64,000 nt of DNA. Source: an uncultured Bacilli bacterium. Its GTDB lineage: Bacteria; Bacillota_I; Bacilli_A; RF39; UBA660. The position numbers and the translations under genes are program-made. The notes under the pieces are model-generated. The model worked only from the letters and a program-made list of their open reading frames with translations. It did not search any database and had not been told where the DNA came from. The number at the start of each line of letters is the position of its first letter. The first letter of the stretch is position 1. Below, one piece after another: positions 40,903 to 51,442 of this stretch. The stretch is taken from NCBI GenBank assembly GCA_947632595.1, contig CANRPY010000005.1, positions 1 to 64,000 on the forward strand. The letters run 5' to 3'.

Positions 40903-43900
40903 TTAGAAAAGAGATAATTGGTTTGAGTCTGGTAAGTCTTGTAAGACTCCCATTTCTTTCATTTTATCAATTAGTGTTTGAGAAACTTTTCCTCTTTTTT
41001 GGACATCCTCAATACTAATAAAAGCCCCTTTTTCTCTTTCTTCTACGATATTTTTGGCAACCGTATCTCCTAAGCCTTCAATGGCATTAAATGGTGGATA
41101 GATTTCTGTATCACTTTTTACATTCCATACGGTTGCATCACTTTTATATAAATCTACATTTAAGAATTTAATTCCTCTGGCGGTCGCTTCTAGGGCAACT
41201 TTTAGAGATTCTGCTTGTCCATTTTCTTTGTTGGTTGCTTCATATCCTTTAGACTGGATATCTTCAATTCTTGCTTTGATGGAACTATATCCCTTAATCA
41301 TGGTTTCTACATCGACATCAGTTGCTTTGGAAGAGTACCAAGATGCATAAAAGTATACTGGCATGTGTACTTTATACCACGCAATACGAAAGGCTGAAAT
41401 TACATATGCTGCGGCATGGGCTTTTGGGAACATGTATTTAATTTTTGCACAAGAACCGATAAACCATTCTGGAATTTCTGCTTCTTGCATCGTTTTCACA
41501 TGTTCTTGCCAAGTCTCTGGATCTTTGGATGCTTTTCCTTTTCGAACAAACTCCATTATTTTGAAGGCTTTGATTGGTTTTACTCCATGATACATTAAGT
41601 AGACCATAATATCATCACGACAGCCAATGGTTTCTTTAAATGGCACAATATTATTGGCAATTAATTCTTGCGCATTTCCAAGCCATACGTCTGTTCCGTG
41701 TGATAGACCTGAAATTTTTACTAATTCGGCAAAAGATGTTGGTTTGGTATCTTCTACTAATTTAATTGTGAATGCGGTTCCAAACTCTGGAATTCCTAGA
41801 GTTCCTGTATTACACATAATTTGTTCTTTGGTCACTCCTAGAGCATCTGTTGAGGTAAAAATAGACATGGTTGCTTTATCATCTAATGGAACTTTTAAGA
41901 TATCGGTTCCTGACTGATTTTGAATTAGACGTAATTGGGTTGGGTCACTGTGTCCTAAAATATCTAGCTTTAATAAACATTGATCGATTGAGTGGTAATC
42001 AAAGTGGGTCGTTTTCCATTCTGCTGTTGCATCTTCTGCAGGATATTGATATGGGGTAAAGTCTGATACATCTTTATAGTCTGGAATAACGACAATTCCT
42101 CCTGGATGTTGTCCTGTTGTTCTTTTTACACCGGTACATCCTATTGCAAGACGTTCCACTTCTGCTGTTCTTACGTCTGTAATCTCTTTATCTTCAAAAT
42201 ATCCTTTTACAAAACCAAAGGCTGTTTTATCGGCAACAGTACCAATGGTTCCTGCACGATAGACATTGTCTTCGCCAAATAATACTTTGGTATAGGCATG
42301 AGCAGATGCTTGATTTAAATCGGAGAAGTTCAAATCGATATCGGGTACTTTATCGGCATTGAATCCTAAGAAGGTTGCGAATGGCATATCTTGTCCATCT
42401 TTTTTCATAGGGATATGACAGTCTGGGCAATCTAGATCGGGTAGATCAAATCCGGAAGAGTATGTTGCTCCTAAAGGGTTTCCCTCTTCATCTTCAAAAA
42501 TACTTTTTTTACATTTTTCGCATCGGTAATGAGCTGCTAGTGGATTTACTTCGGTAATTCCCATCATGGTTGCGACAAAGCTTGAACCTACAGAACCACG
42601 GGATCCTACTAAATAACCTTCATCATTTGAGTGTTTTACTAATCTTTGAGCAATTAGGTAGATAGGATCGAATCCTCCACCAATTACTCCTCCTAAGGTT
42701 TTCTTTACTTTTTTCTCAAAGGCTTTTTCATCTAATTCTTCTTCGGATGTTCTTTTTACATATTCTCTTACCATTTCTTTGATATTTTCAGAGCCTTTTA
42801 AGATTTCCTCATGTAATTCTTTATGAACGACTTTTTGATATTCTTCTTCTGGTAGATCTTTTGATGAATATTTTTCTGATATAATTTTAAATACAATATC
42901 TCCATATAGTTCTGTTGCGATACGTTCCTCTATCATATAAGGAAGAGGTTCTCCATACCAATCTTTTGCTTTGGTATAAACTAATTCTGTTACGACAACA
43001 GGACAATCTAGATAACTTTTTCCATCATCTGATTTTACTCTTGGGGAGAATGGAATTCCTCCTGTATCCGGGATTACTTCTACAATTTCACATTCTTCTG
43101 CAAGTTTATTGGTATTTTCCACAACAATCTCATATGCTTCTTGTTCTCCTAAAAAGCGAAAGTCTTCTAACATTTCATCGGTTGTTCGAAAATGATTGCT
43201 TGGAATTTCTTTAATTTCACTTTTGGCAAGAGGATGTCTTCCTCCTCCTGGTACTTTTTGATTGACGATAATTTCGCGATAGATTTTATCCTCTCGATTG
43301 ATATGATGAACATCTCCTGTTGCGATGATTTGTTTTCCTGCTTCTTTTGTTACACGAACGACTTTTTCGATGTTGGCAATCACTTCTGCTGTAGATGCAA
43401 AATCTCCTGTTTGGACTAAATGACCATAGCATTCTACCGGTTGTACTTCTACATAATCATAAAATCTTATGATATTGGATAATTCATCATCACTTTTGGA
43501 TTTTGCTTGTTGGAAGACTTCTCCTTCATAACAACCACTTCCTACTAGTAGACCTTCTCGATGCTCATTGACAACGCTTCTTAAAATTCTTGGTGTTTTA
43601 TAAAGATACGTCGTGTTTGCAAGAGAAACCAGTTGGAATAAGTTCTTTAATCCTGTTTTGTTTTTTACTAGTAAATTAATATGATTAGCACGACCATATT
43701 TATGAATTTCTGATTTATCGACTAATTTGTCTAAATCGTTCATTTTCTCAATATTACGATTGGATAACTTCTTTAACATTTTATGGAATACTAGAGCCGT
43801 TCCTTCGGCATCATAATCTCCTCTATGGTGAGCAGATTCATCCCATGGTACTTCATAACGTTTTACAAGGGCAGATAGAGAGTGTCTTGCATAGTTATTA

Positions 43901-45537
43901 TCTAGAGTTCTTGATAATTCTAGGGTATCAATCACTGGATTTTCAAAGGTTCCTAAATGATATTTTTTATATGCCATTTCTAGGAAAGAAACGTCGAACT
44001 TTGCATTATGGGCAACCATTGGACAATCTCCGAACCATTCAATGAATCTCTTGATTGCGTTTTCTTCATTATCTTTTCCCTCTAACATACTATCCGTAAT
44101 ATTCGTTACTTCTACAATCTTTTCTGGTAGAGGTCTTCCTGGATTAATAAGTTCATCATACTTTTCTATAATATTTCCATCTTTTAGTTTTACAGCACCA
44201 ATTTCAATAATCGAGTCGGTTCCACCGGCATTAAAGCCTGTTGTTTCAAAGTCAAAGACAACAAAAGTTTCTTCTAACATTACTTTATCATTTGGTCTTG
44301 TTACAATGTCTACAGAGTCATCAATCATGGTAAGTTCTGTTCCATAGATTGCTTTAAATGGTTCTTCTCCTTCTTTTAAATTCTTATTGTAATCGGTTAC
44401 CATGCTGAAAACATGAGGGAAGCCTTGTACCCCATTATGGTCTGTAATGGCAACTGCTTTCATACCAAATTTCATCGCAGTTTTTACAATATCTTTTTCA
44501 TCGGCTACTCCATCCATTTGACTCATCTTGGTATGGCAATGTAGCTCTACTCTTTTTGTTTCACTATTATCTTTTCTAGTAGAATCTTTCGAATCAATTT
44601 TTAAGATATCTCTTGCATTAATGACTAATTCTTTTGAGTATTTATCATTTACAGAAGCTCCTCTAATTTTATACCAGTTTCCTTCTTTTAATTCTTTGGT
44701 TAGCCTCTTATATTCCTCTTCATCTCTTACAAAAACTTTGGAATAAATACTATCAGAATAATCTGTTAACTTCAAAGTAATGATTTTAAAATCTGTTTTG
44801 GCAGATTCAAAGAATTCTGTTCCAAATAATTTGGCTTCAATTACTACATTATTATCTTCTCCAATGATTGTTTTAATTTTAATAGGGTCTTCTTTGATTC
44901 CTCTTCCAATTACATTATTTTCTTCGACTGCTTCTCTTCTATACTTCTTTGGCTCTGGCTTCGTGGACGGCTCTTCTTTGCCTTCTTTTTTCTTTTCTTT
45001 GGTCTCTTCTACATGAGTTACTTCTTCTTGTAATTCTTGTTGAATCTTTTCTAAGATGTTTTCTTCTTTTCTTACTTCTATTGAAATCGTATTTGGATAG
45101 TCCAATTGTTCATAAAACTTTTGAATTTTGGGAAGAGACTTTTCAAGAGATGATTTTTCACTTTCATTAGAGACTACCAGAATTAAAGCATCTTCTTCTA
45201 TTTTCATACAATCTCGATAGATTTCTAATACTTTTAAATCTTTTTTTAGAGTTTCTAATAAGTACTCTTCATAATAGTTATGATAACAACTTATATCTTT
45301 ATTCGTAATTTTCCATACAAATTCAATAGATTTGGCATTTTCATCTAAAGATGTTTTTTTTTCTTCTAAACTCTTATATACATTTGGTGGCAATAAGTCT
45401 TCTTTGGTAATAAAAATATTCCAGGCTTTCTTTTTAGGATTTATTTTAATTTTTTCTATTTTGGCATCATTAAAATATGGAAAAAATTCTTCTTCCATAT
45501 TTATTTTCTCTAATAAGATTTTTATTTTTTCATCCAT
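40903..45537 (-). CDS. polC: DNA polymerase III PolC-type alpha subunit
   Basis: OB fold, PHP HCHTKMSQMDGV, DEDDh exonuclease VVFDFETTGFNAGG, polymerase PDIDLNFSD, HPGGIVVIP. Confidence 0.98.
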   Translation of the reverse strand: MDEKIKILLEKINMEEEFFPYFNDAKIEKIKINPKKKAWNIFITKEDLLPPNVYKSLEEKKTSLDENAKSIEFVWKITNKDISCYHNYYEEYLLETLKKDLKVLEIYRDCMKIEEDALILVVSNESEKSSLEKSLPKIQKFYEQLDYPNTISIEVRKEENILEKIQQELQEEVTHVEETKEKKKEGKEEPSTKPEPKKYRREAVEENNVIGRGIKEDPIKIKTIIGEDNNVVIEAKLFGTEFFESAKTDFKIITLKLTDYSDSIYSKVFVRDEEEYKRLTKELKEGNWYKIRGASVNDKYSKELVINARDILKIDSKDSTRKDNSETKRVELHCHTKMSQMDGVADEKDIVKTAMKFGMKAVAITDHNGVQGFPHVFSMVTDYNKNLKEGEEPFKAIYGTELTMIDDSVDIVTRPNDKVMLEETFVVFDFETTGFNAGGTDSIIEIGAVKLKDGNIIEKYDELINPGRPLPEKIVEVTNITDSMLEGKDNEENAIKRFIEWFGDCPMVAHNAKFDVSFLEMAYKKYHLGTFENPVIDTLELSRTLDNNYARHSLSALVKRYEVPWDESAHHRGDYDAEGTALVFHKMLKKLSNRNIEKMNDLDKLVDKSEIHKYGRANHINLLVKNKTGLKNLFQLVSLANTTYLYKTPRILRSVVNEHREGLLVGSGCYEGEVFQQAKSKSDDELSNIIRFYDYVEVQPVECYGHLVQTGDFASTAEVIANIEKVVRVTKEAGKQIIATGDVHHINREDKIYREIIVNQKVPGGGRHPLAKSEIKEIPSNHFRTTDEMLEDFRFLGEQEAYEIVVENTNKLAEECEIVEVIPDTGGIPFSPRVKSDDGKSYLDCPVVVTELVYTKAKDWYGEPLPYMIEERIATELYGDIVFKIISEKYSSKDLPEEEYQKVVHKELHEEILKGSENIKEMVREYVKRTSEEELDEKAFEKKVKKTLGGVIGGGFDPIYLIAQRLVKHSNDEGYLVGSRGSVGSSFVATMMGITEVNPLAAHYRCEKCKKSIFEDEEGNPLGATYSSGFDLPDLDCPDCHIPMKKDGQDMPFATFLGFNADKVPDIDLNFSDLNQASAHAYTKVLFGEDNVYRAGTIGTVADKTAFGFVKGYFEDKEITDVRTAEVERLAIGCTGVKRTTGQHPGGIVVIPDYKDVSDFTPYQYPAEDATAEWKTTHFDYHSIDQCLLKLDILGHSDPTQLRLIQNQSGTDILKVPLDDKATMSIFTSTDALGVTKEQIMCNTGTLGIPEFGTAFTIKLVEDTKPTSFAELVKISGLSHGTDVWLGNAQELIANNIVPFKETIGCRDDIMVYLMYHGVKPIKAFKIMEFVRKGKASKDPETWQEHVKTMQEAEIPEWFIGSCAKIKYMFPKAHAAAYVISAFRIAWYKVHMPVYFYASWYSSKATDVDVETMIKGYSSIKARIEDIQSKGYEATNKENGQAESLKVALEATARGIKFLNVDLYKSDATVWNVKSDTEIYPPFNAIEGLGDTVAKNIVEEREKGAFISIEDVQKRGKVSQTLIDKMKEMGVLQDLPDSNQLSLF

Positions 45538-45558
45538 AAATCCCCCTGCTTTCTATTT

Positions 45559-46374
45559 TTACATTTTGCCATCCCGAATGATATATTTTTGATTTCGAAT
45601 ACAGAAATCAATAAACTCTTCTAAGTTCATTTTCTTTAATTCTTTTTCATAAGCATACTTATCTATTTCAAAAGATATTTTATCTCTCATCATATAGGTT
45701 GGGAAATCTTTCTTTTCAATTCCTAAATACATTAACCAATATGGATAAATCCATCTTTTTAAGGATAATAGACGTGGGTCTCCACTTAGATAACAACTTC
45801 TATTATTTAGTTTGGTTGCATATTCATTTAATACGGCTAATTCTACAATGGCTTTTTTAAAGTCTTTTTGTTTTTCTTCATAGACTTTAATATTATTCAT
45901 TACAATATTCATAGTGATTTCATATAAAATCATTAATGGGTTTTTCATATCGATTTTTTTTCCTATAATCATACTTCCTCGCATAGGATGATCGATTACT
46001 CCTAATTCTTTATTTACAGTAAAAAAGGTATATTCTGGTATTTCCATTCTTACTACTTTTTCCATTAAATAATTCGTTTCTTTTTTATTTTTATCCCATA
46101 AATTCATAATCTCTAATCGATATTTTTCTGCTTGTCGTTTTATTTTGTCATAATACTTATTATCAATTACAACATTATAGATTGTATCATCATTTGGTAT
46201 AAAATTTTTATAGTCTTTCATAATCTCTTGTTTATCTTGGTAAGTCTTATTATATTCTTCTTTATACGTATCCCATAGTTTTGCTTTTAATTTGGAAAGA
46301 CTATCGGAGATAGATGCTTGAAACAATAAATTCCATATTAAGGCATAATCGTTTACGATAAACTTTGTGTTCAT
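45559..46374 (-). CDS. Hypothetical protein
   Basis: Long ORF on the operonic strand; start at MNTKFIVNDYALIWN. Confidence 0.55.
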   Translation of the reverse strand: MNTKFIVNDYALIWNLLFQASISDSLSKLKAKLWDTYKEEYNKTYQDKQEIMKDYKNFIPNDDTIYNVVIDNKYYDKIKRQAEKYRLEIMNLWDKNKKETNYLMEKVVRMEIPEYTFFTVNKELGVIDHPMRGSMIIGKKIDMKNPLMILYEITMNIVMNNIKVYEEKQKDFKKAIVELAVLNEYATKLNNRSCYLSGDPRLLSLKRWIYPYWLMYLGIEKKDFPTYMMRDKISFEIDKYAYEKELKKMNLEEFIDFCIRNQKYIIRDGKM

Positions 46375-46438
46375 GATCTTCACCACTCTTTCTTCTATCA
46401 TACCAAAAAAAAGGAAAAAGTTGAATCCTTTTTCTTTT

Positions 46439-47392
46439 TTAATTTAAGTTTAGATAAACGTAATAGGCTGCTACGGCAAGGATGGCAATGATTAAGATTC
46501 CAATTAATATTTTTACAAAAATTGGTAGTCCTTTTTCTTCAAAGTCATCGGATGTTTCAAAGTCTTGTTCCGATAGATCCATACTCTTGGTATAGAAGGA
46601 ATCATCAATTTTCTTTTCTTCTTGTGTATTTTCTTTTTGTTCTTCAATAGCTGCTAGTTCTTCGGTGTTGATGACAAATGGTTCTTCTTGTTTTTCTTCT
46701 TCTTTTGGTGGTTCTAATTCTTTAGGAGGTTCCTCTTTTGCTTCTAGAAGTTCCACATTCTCTTCTTGTTTTTCTTCTGGTTCTCCTAACTCTTCAGCAG
46801 GATTTACTTTATCCATAATACTTGTTGCCATTAAGTCACTTAATAGTTCTACTGTTTCTTCTTTGGAAATTTCTCCTGATAAAGTTTTGGATGCAATGGT
46901 ATCCATTAAATCATGGATTTCTTCCTCTTCTTTGGTTGCTTCTCTATTTTTCTTTTCTTCTCGATATTTGGCAAGTTCTTCTATATTTACTCCGGAGAAG
47001 ATATTGTAACTCGTATATTTTAATTTTCTTTTTTCATCTAGGGCGTCTTTTTCTTGTCTATTTTTTCTTGCATCTTCTAGAACACTATTAATATCATAGA
47101 TTTTATTTTCTTTTTTAGGATATAAGTAATTGAATTCATCTAATTCTTTTTTGCCTTTGGAAATGGTTTCCATACCATTATATTTTCTTAGTTGTTGGTA
47201 GGACTCTCTGGAAGAGGAAGCATTTTCTTTCTTTCCATTTAGTTCATACGCATTGGCATTGGTAACATCGGCAATGTTTGTATATTTTGGATTATTTGTC
47301 AGTTCTTGATACAAGTCTTTGTTTTTCTCCAGACGATTTAGTCTTTTTGGAGCGTCTTCTTGATATCGGTCCATTCGTCTCATACGACTCAC
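46439..47392 (-). CDS. Hypothetical tail-anchored, acidic, low-complexity protein
   Basis: C-terminal TM PIFVKILIGILIIAILAVAAYYVYLNLN; long charged cytosolic region. Confidence 0.6.
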   Translation of the reverse strand: MSRMRRMDRYQEDAPKRLNRLEKNKDLYQELTNNPKYTNIADVTNANAYELNGKKENASSSRESYQQLRKYNGMETISKGKKELDEFNYLYPKKENKIYDINSVLEDARKNRQEKDALDEKRKLKYTSYNIFSGVNIEELAKYREEKKNREATKEEEEIHDLMDTIASKTLSGEISKEETVELLSDLMATSIMDKVNPAEELGEPEEKQEENVELLEAKEEPPKELEPPKEEEKQEEPFVINTEELAAIEEQKENTQEEKKIDDSFYTKSMDLSEQDFETSDDFEEKGLPIFVKILIGILIIAILAVAAYYVYLNLN

Positions 47393-47524
47393 CCTCTTAT
47401 TATCAGTTTATCATAACTATAGGGAAAACAAAAGATTAATTCTTCGTACTTTACGTTTTCAAAAAAAGTTCTTTACGTGTGTTTTTTTTTTGATTATAAT
47501 AGTTATGAAAGGAAGGTATTCATA

Positions 47525-47719
47525 ATGAAAGTTAAGGTAAATCAAGATGCTTGCATCGGATGCGGAGTTTGTGCATCTACTGCAGAAGATCTATTTGAAA
47601 TTGGTAGTGAAGATGGATTATCTTCAGCTAAATGTGATGTTGTTCCTGAAGGAAAAGAAGAAGAAGCAAAAGCTGCTATTGAATCTTGCCCTACTGGAGC
47701 TATCGTTGAAGAAAATTAA
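47525..47719 (+). CDS. fer: Single [4Fe-4S] ferredoxin
   Basis: MKVKVNQDACIGCGVCASTAEDLFEI...AIESCPTGAIVEEN. Confidence 0.95.
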   Translation: MKVKVNQDACIGCGVCASTAEDLFEIGSEDGLSSAKCDVVPEGKEEEAKAAIESCPTGAIVEEN

Positions 47720-47730
47720 TTTTTCATAAG

Positions 47731-47764
47731 AAAAAGTATTAGGAATTTCCTAATACTTTTTTTA
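47731..47764 (+). terminator. Intrinsic terminator after ferredoxin, near-symmetrical (convergent)
   Basis: AAAAAGTATTAGGAATTTCCTAATACTTTTTTT. Confidence 0.85.
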
Positions 47765-49231
47765 TCCAATTCTAAAGGCAGGTGAGACTCCACTTTGGAC
47801 ATTTGGAAAGTCATTGTTCCAGTCTCCATTATCGCCGACTTCATAGAATCGATTTGGAACGCTAGACATTGCTCCTCTTAACCACCATGAAGTTGGAATG
47901 CCGTCTTTTAATTTTACGGCAGGACCGAAATTACTGGTTGTCGTATTTTCTTGTGCATAATAATCCAGTCTTCTTGTGTAATTCCAAGAAGTATCGTCTG
48001 AGAATGGGTTAGAAGACTCCACTCCCCAAATCTCGCCTGGTGATAATAGGTAGATTTTTTCTGTTGAGACAAAGTTTTCTCCTACTCCAGATCCCGTGTC
48101 TCTAGAACCATGTCCAGAAATTGTTGTTGTTGAAATGATTACTTCTTTTAACTCTTTTGGGAATGTGTTTAGAAAGTCTCCATTTAAGTACGTTCTCATA
48201 TCACTTTCTGCCCAGCTTCCTTCATTCGTTCCTGATGTTGTCATATCGTGCGTTGTCACAATATCTTTAAATTCTACGACAAAACCACATGCAGTTTGTG
48301 AGAAATCGGTTGTTTTTTCACAGGCGCTCGTATTGGCAATTCGAAGCGTATATTGTCCTAGTCCAGAAAGTTCTACTGTCTTTTCTTCTCCTACATGGTA
48401 GACTCCACTGGATACATTGTCTCGGATTGTTTCCCAATCATCTACTTGGAAGGAGATTGGATCTACCTTGTTAATACTTGTAATGGTAATATCATCTGTG
48501 ACATCTGTGATGGTTAATTCTCCATTTTGATAGGTAAATGGTTTCCCTAATTTTCCAGATTCTACTTCAATTCTTTTTGGAAGAGGATCTAAGTATTTAC
48601 AAAAATAGGTTTCTCCATCCATCACTTCTTGTGGATAAGAAGAAGTCTCAGAACGGAAGTCTACATAAGATACTTTATGGAATGGTTTAAATTCAAAATC
48701 TAATGCTAAATCATAGGTCGTTTTGGTAGCATCATACATTCCACTCTTATATTGAATCGTTATAAAAAACTCTTTTTGCATTCCTAGATTACAACGTTCT
48801 CTATCACATAATTTTTCTTTTAATTGGTATTCTTCTAGATGATACTCTAAATGTTCATCTAATCCCGTTATCTGTTGAATACCCATATCTACATTTCCAT
48901 AATTGGTAACACCAACTTTATATTTTATTTTTGAAGATTCGTTTGGTAGTTGAATGGAAGCCATAATGCGTTTTGCGGTAAATTCTTCCCAGTTTGATAC
49001 TGCTCCATTTAATTCTGACTCTGATTCAGGTGCGATGGTAAGACGGGTCAATCTTATCTCTTCATACGTTCTAACGGCAACTCCTATTTCATCGATTAAT
49101 AAGGTTTTACTAAAAGTTGCCCATCCTAGAGACAAAGAGAAAACAACTACAACTAGTAGTGCAGCACATAGACCATAGATATGAGAAGATTTTTGTTTAT
49201 ATCTTTTTTTTAGGCTTTCTATCTTTTCCAT
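47762..49231 (-). CDS. Secreted/surface protein: TasA/camelysin-like N-terminus and DUF6273-like C-terminus
   Basis: SLSLGWATFSKTLLIDEIGVAVR; C-terminal SWAESDMRTYLNGDFLNTFPKELKEVI...WWLRGAMS...GVSPAFRIG. Confidence 0.7.
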   Translation of the reverse strand: MEKIESLKKRYKQKSSHIYGLCAALLVVVVFSLSLGWATFSKTLLIDEIGVAVRTYEEIRLTRLTIAPESESELNGAVSNWEEFTAKRIMASIQLPNESSKIKYKVGVTNYGNVDMGIQQITGLDEHLEYHLEEYQLKEKLCDRERCNLGMQKEFFITIQYKSGMYDATKTTYDLALDFEFKPFHKVSYVDFRSETSSYPQEVMDGETYFCKYLDPLPKRIEVESGKLGKPFTYQNGELTITDVTDDITITSINKVDPISFQVDDWETIRDNVSSGVYHVGEEKTVELSGLGQYTLRIANTSACEKTTDFSQTACGFVVEFKDIVTTHDMTTSGTNEGSWAESDMRTYLNGDFLNTFPKELKEVIISTTTISGHGSRDTGSGVGENFVSTEKIYLLSPGEIWGVESSNPFSDDTSWNYTRRLDYYAQENTTTSNFGPAVKLKDGIPTSWWLRGAMSSVPNRFYEVGDNGDWNNDFPNVQSGVSPAFRIG

Positions 49232-49351
49232 GATTTTCTCCTATATTCTCTATTCTTACTACCAATATATCATTTTTTTCCCTCTTTTAGAGAAAAAGTT
49301 CATTCTTCTTGACAAAAAGAAAGTCAATTTCGTTGAAAATGTTTTCTTTTT

Positions 49352-49380
49352 CCACAAAAAAAACGCCATATGGCGATTGT
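49352..49380 (-). terminator. Intrinsic terminator
   Basis: Minus strand CGCCATATGGCG followed by TTTTTTTT. Confidence 0.7.
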
Positions 49381-49392
49381 CAAAATTTGTAA

Positions 49393-50268
49393 CTACTTCT
49401 GCTTTTTACTATTTTCTAATATATAGTAATTTATCGTAGGTATGGTTTCTATAAGAAAATCATATTGTCTAAAATACATTATAACCTCAGATGAATCCCC
49501 CTTAGAATAATAACCTTCTGGAATATTTTTATTTTCTTTCATTGTACCTTTAAAAAATTTGATAAAATTTGGATTTGCTTTATTTATACGATCTAAATAC
49601 TCTTTCGCTTTCTTATCATCTCCTTGCTTATAGTAAAGTGTAAATAGTGGAAATAACATTTCTAAGCCTTCCTCTGAATATTTTTTGTAAAGTTTAAGCA
49701 TATCTTTTTCTTCTTCTAAATATGCATATATCGCCATAAGTAAATATCTAGCACCCATGTTATCATTTTCATTTAATTTAAGAATTTCTTTACAAACATC
49801 GCGTGCTTGCTTTATTTTGCCATCTAAAATTAAATAATCTGCTTTTGCATATAACCCCCTAATATATGGTCTAGTTTCAAATATTCCATAAAAGTGCCCA
49901 ATATTATCTTTTTTAAATTGTTCTTCTTTTTCTAATTTATCTCTTTCAAATTTTAATCCTTCTTCTAATAGTTTCCACCTTTTTAAAGGATTATCTTCTA
50001 AATGTGCCTGAAATAAAATCGCATCAAAGCAATCTGGACACATATCATATGCTTCTTTTGCATATTTTATCGCTTGTGCTTTAGATTTTGCATTTTCTGC
50101 TTTATCTAATAGTTCATATGCATCATCCAATGGCGTATTTTCATATTCTAATTCACCTGCATTGTATTTTTGAATAAATTCTTGGAATTTTTCATCCAAT
50201 TCTTCTTCATCCTTTGCATCAGTATTTGTTAAAAATTCATTAATCATATTATTAAATTTATTATTCAT
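49393..50268 (-). CDS. Tetratricopeptide-repeat protein
   Basis: AYELLDKAENAKSKAQAIKYAKEAYDMCPDCFDAI..., ICKEILKLNENDNMGARYLLMAIYAYLEEE. Confidence 0.6.
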   Translation of the reverse strand: MNNKFNNMINEFLTNTDAKDEEELDEKFQEFIQKYNAGELEYENTPLDDAYELLDKAENAKSKAQAIKYAKEAYDMCPDCFDAILFQAHLEDNPLKRWKLLEEGLKFERDKLEKEEQFKKDNIGHFYGIFETRPYIRGLYAKADYLILDGKIKQARDVCKEILKLNENDNMGARYLLMAIYAYLEEEKDMLKLYKKYSEEGLEMLFPLFTLYYKQGDDKKAKEYLDRINKANPNFIKFFKGTMKENKNIPEGYYSKGDSSEVIMYFRQYDFLIETIPTINYYILENSKKQK

Positions 50269-50321
50269 TTTACATCTCCTACAATATTCTCTCAATATAT
50301 TCTTTGCATTTCTGCAGAATT

Positions 50322-51095
50322 TTATTTAGCAATCCAAACAGGCTTTGTATCTGAACCAACATTTTCAATTAATTTTTTTTCTTCTTTTGGATAACTATAG
50401 ACAATTGCCACTTCTTTGGGAGTTAGTTTACGATATTCTCCTGATTTTAAATGTTCTACTGTAAAGATTCCTATTCTTTCTCTTGTTAGTTTGGATACTC
50501 GGTAACCTACAGTTTCAAAGATTCTTTTTACTTCGTGATTTTTTCCTTCATGGATGGTTATCTCTACCATACAAGTGTTATTTTCTGTATTTACTTTTTT
50601 TAATTTTACTCTACTTGGAACAATTTTACTTCCATCTAATACAATTCCTTTTTTTAATGTTTGGATTTGTTCTCCTTTAATGATTCCTTCTAGTTTTGCC
50701 AGATAAACTTTCTCCACTTTATTTTTAGGATGTGTCATAATATTGGCAAACTCCCCATCGTTTGTTAGTAAAAGAGCTCCTGTTGTGTCATAATCCAATC
50801 TTCCTACTGGATAGATTCTTGCTTCCGTTGGAATGAGATCGGTTACAATTTTTCTATTTTTATCATCTGATGTAGAAGTAATGACTCCTCTTGGTTTATT
50901 GATCAAATAATATTCTTTTTCTTCTCTTGTTAAAAGATGATTCTCTACTTCTATTCGAGCTTTCTCATCTACCTTTGTTCCTAATTCTGTTATTACTTTT
51001 CCCTCTACTTTTACTTTTCCTGCTTGGATATATTCTTCTGCTTTTCTTCTAGAACAGAAGCCCGACTGGGCAATCACTTTTTGTAATCTTTCCAT
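50322..51095 (-). CDS. rluB: 23S rRNA pseudouridine synthase RluB-type
   Basis: S4 domain MERLQKVIAQSGFCSRRKAEEYI, VGRLDYDTTGALLLTNDGEFA. Confidence 0.92.
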   Translation of the reverse strand: MERLQKVIAQSGFCSRRKAEEYIQAGKVKVEGKVITELGTKVDEKARIEVENHLLTREEKEYYLINKPRGVITSTSDDKNRKIVTDLIPTEARIYPVGRLDYDTTGALLLTNDGEFANIMTHPKNKVEKVYLAKLEGIIKGEQIQTLKKGIVLDGSKIVPSRVKLKKVNTENNTCMVEITIHEGKNHEVKRIFETVGYRVSKLTRERIGIFTVEHLKSGEYRKLTPKEVAIVYSYPKEEKKLIENVGSDTKPVWIAK

Positions 51096-51197
51096 AATCA
51101 TCCCTCTTTTTCTTTCTAGATTATACTACAAAACAATTTATTTTGCTAGTGATAACCATTTCTTTTCTTCTAAATACAATATAGTAAGGAGGTTTTT

Positions 51198-51413
51198 ATG
51201 ATTCAAAATCAATATCCTGTTTATTATGGGAATCCTGAAGATGAGAGATTTTTTCTTGCTCCTTTTCTATTAGGTGGGATTGCAGGAACGGCTTTAGGAT
51301 ATGGAATTCAAAATAATAATACGCAGAATGGATATTATCCTTATCCAGTCTATCCTGTCTACCCTGTTTGTCCTAATTGTTCCAATTCTACGAATAACAA
51401 TTATTACTATTAA
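51198..51413 (+). CDS. Small Gly/Tyr/Pro-rich protein (71 aa), coat-like composition
   Basis: MIQNQYPVYYGNPEDERFFLAPFLLGGIAGTALGYGIQNNNTQNGYYPYPVYPVYPVCPNCSNSTNNNYYY; RBS TAAGGAGG. Confidence 0.8.
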   Translation: MIQNQYPVYYGNPEDERFFLAPFLLGGIAGTALGYGIQNNNTQNGYYPYPVYPVYPVCPNCSNSTNNNYYY

Positions 51414-51442
51414 AAATAGAGAGAAGCATCTTCTCTCTATTT
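51414..51442. terminator. Convergent bidirectional terminator
   Basis: AAATAGAGAGAA-gcatc-TTCTCTCTATTT. Confidence 0.75.

Noticed and set aside
40903-45592. Numerous plus-strand ORFs of 60-100 aa opposite polC and other long genes
   Set aside because: They lie antisense to confidently identified genes, have low-complexity Leu/Phe/Ser-rich translations typical of reversed AT-rich codons, and lack RBS.
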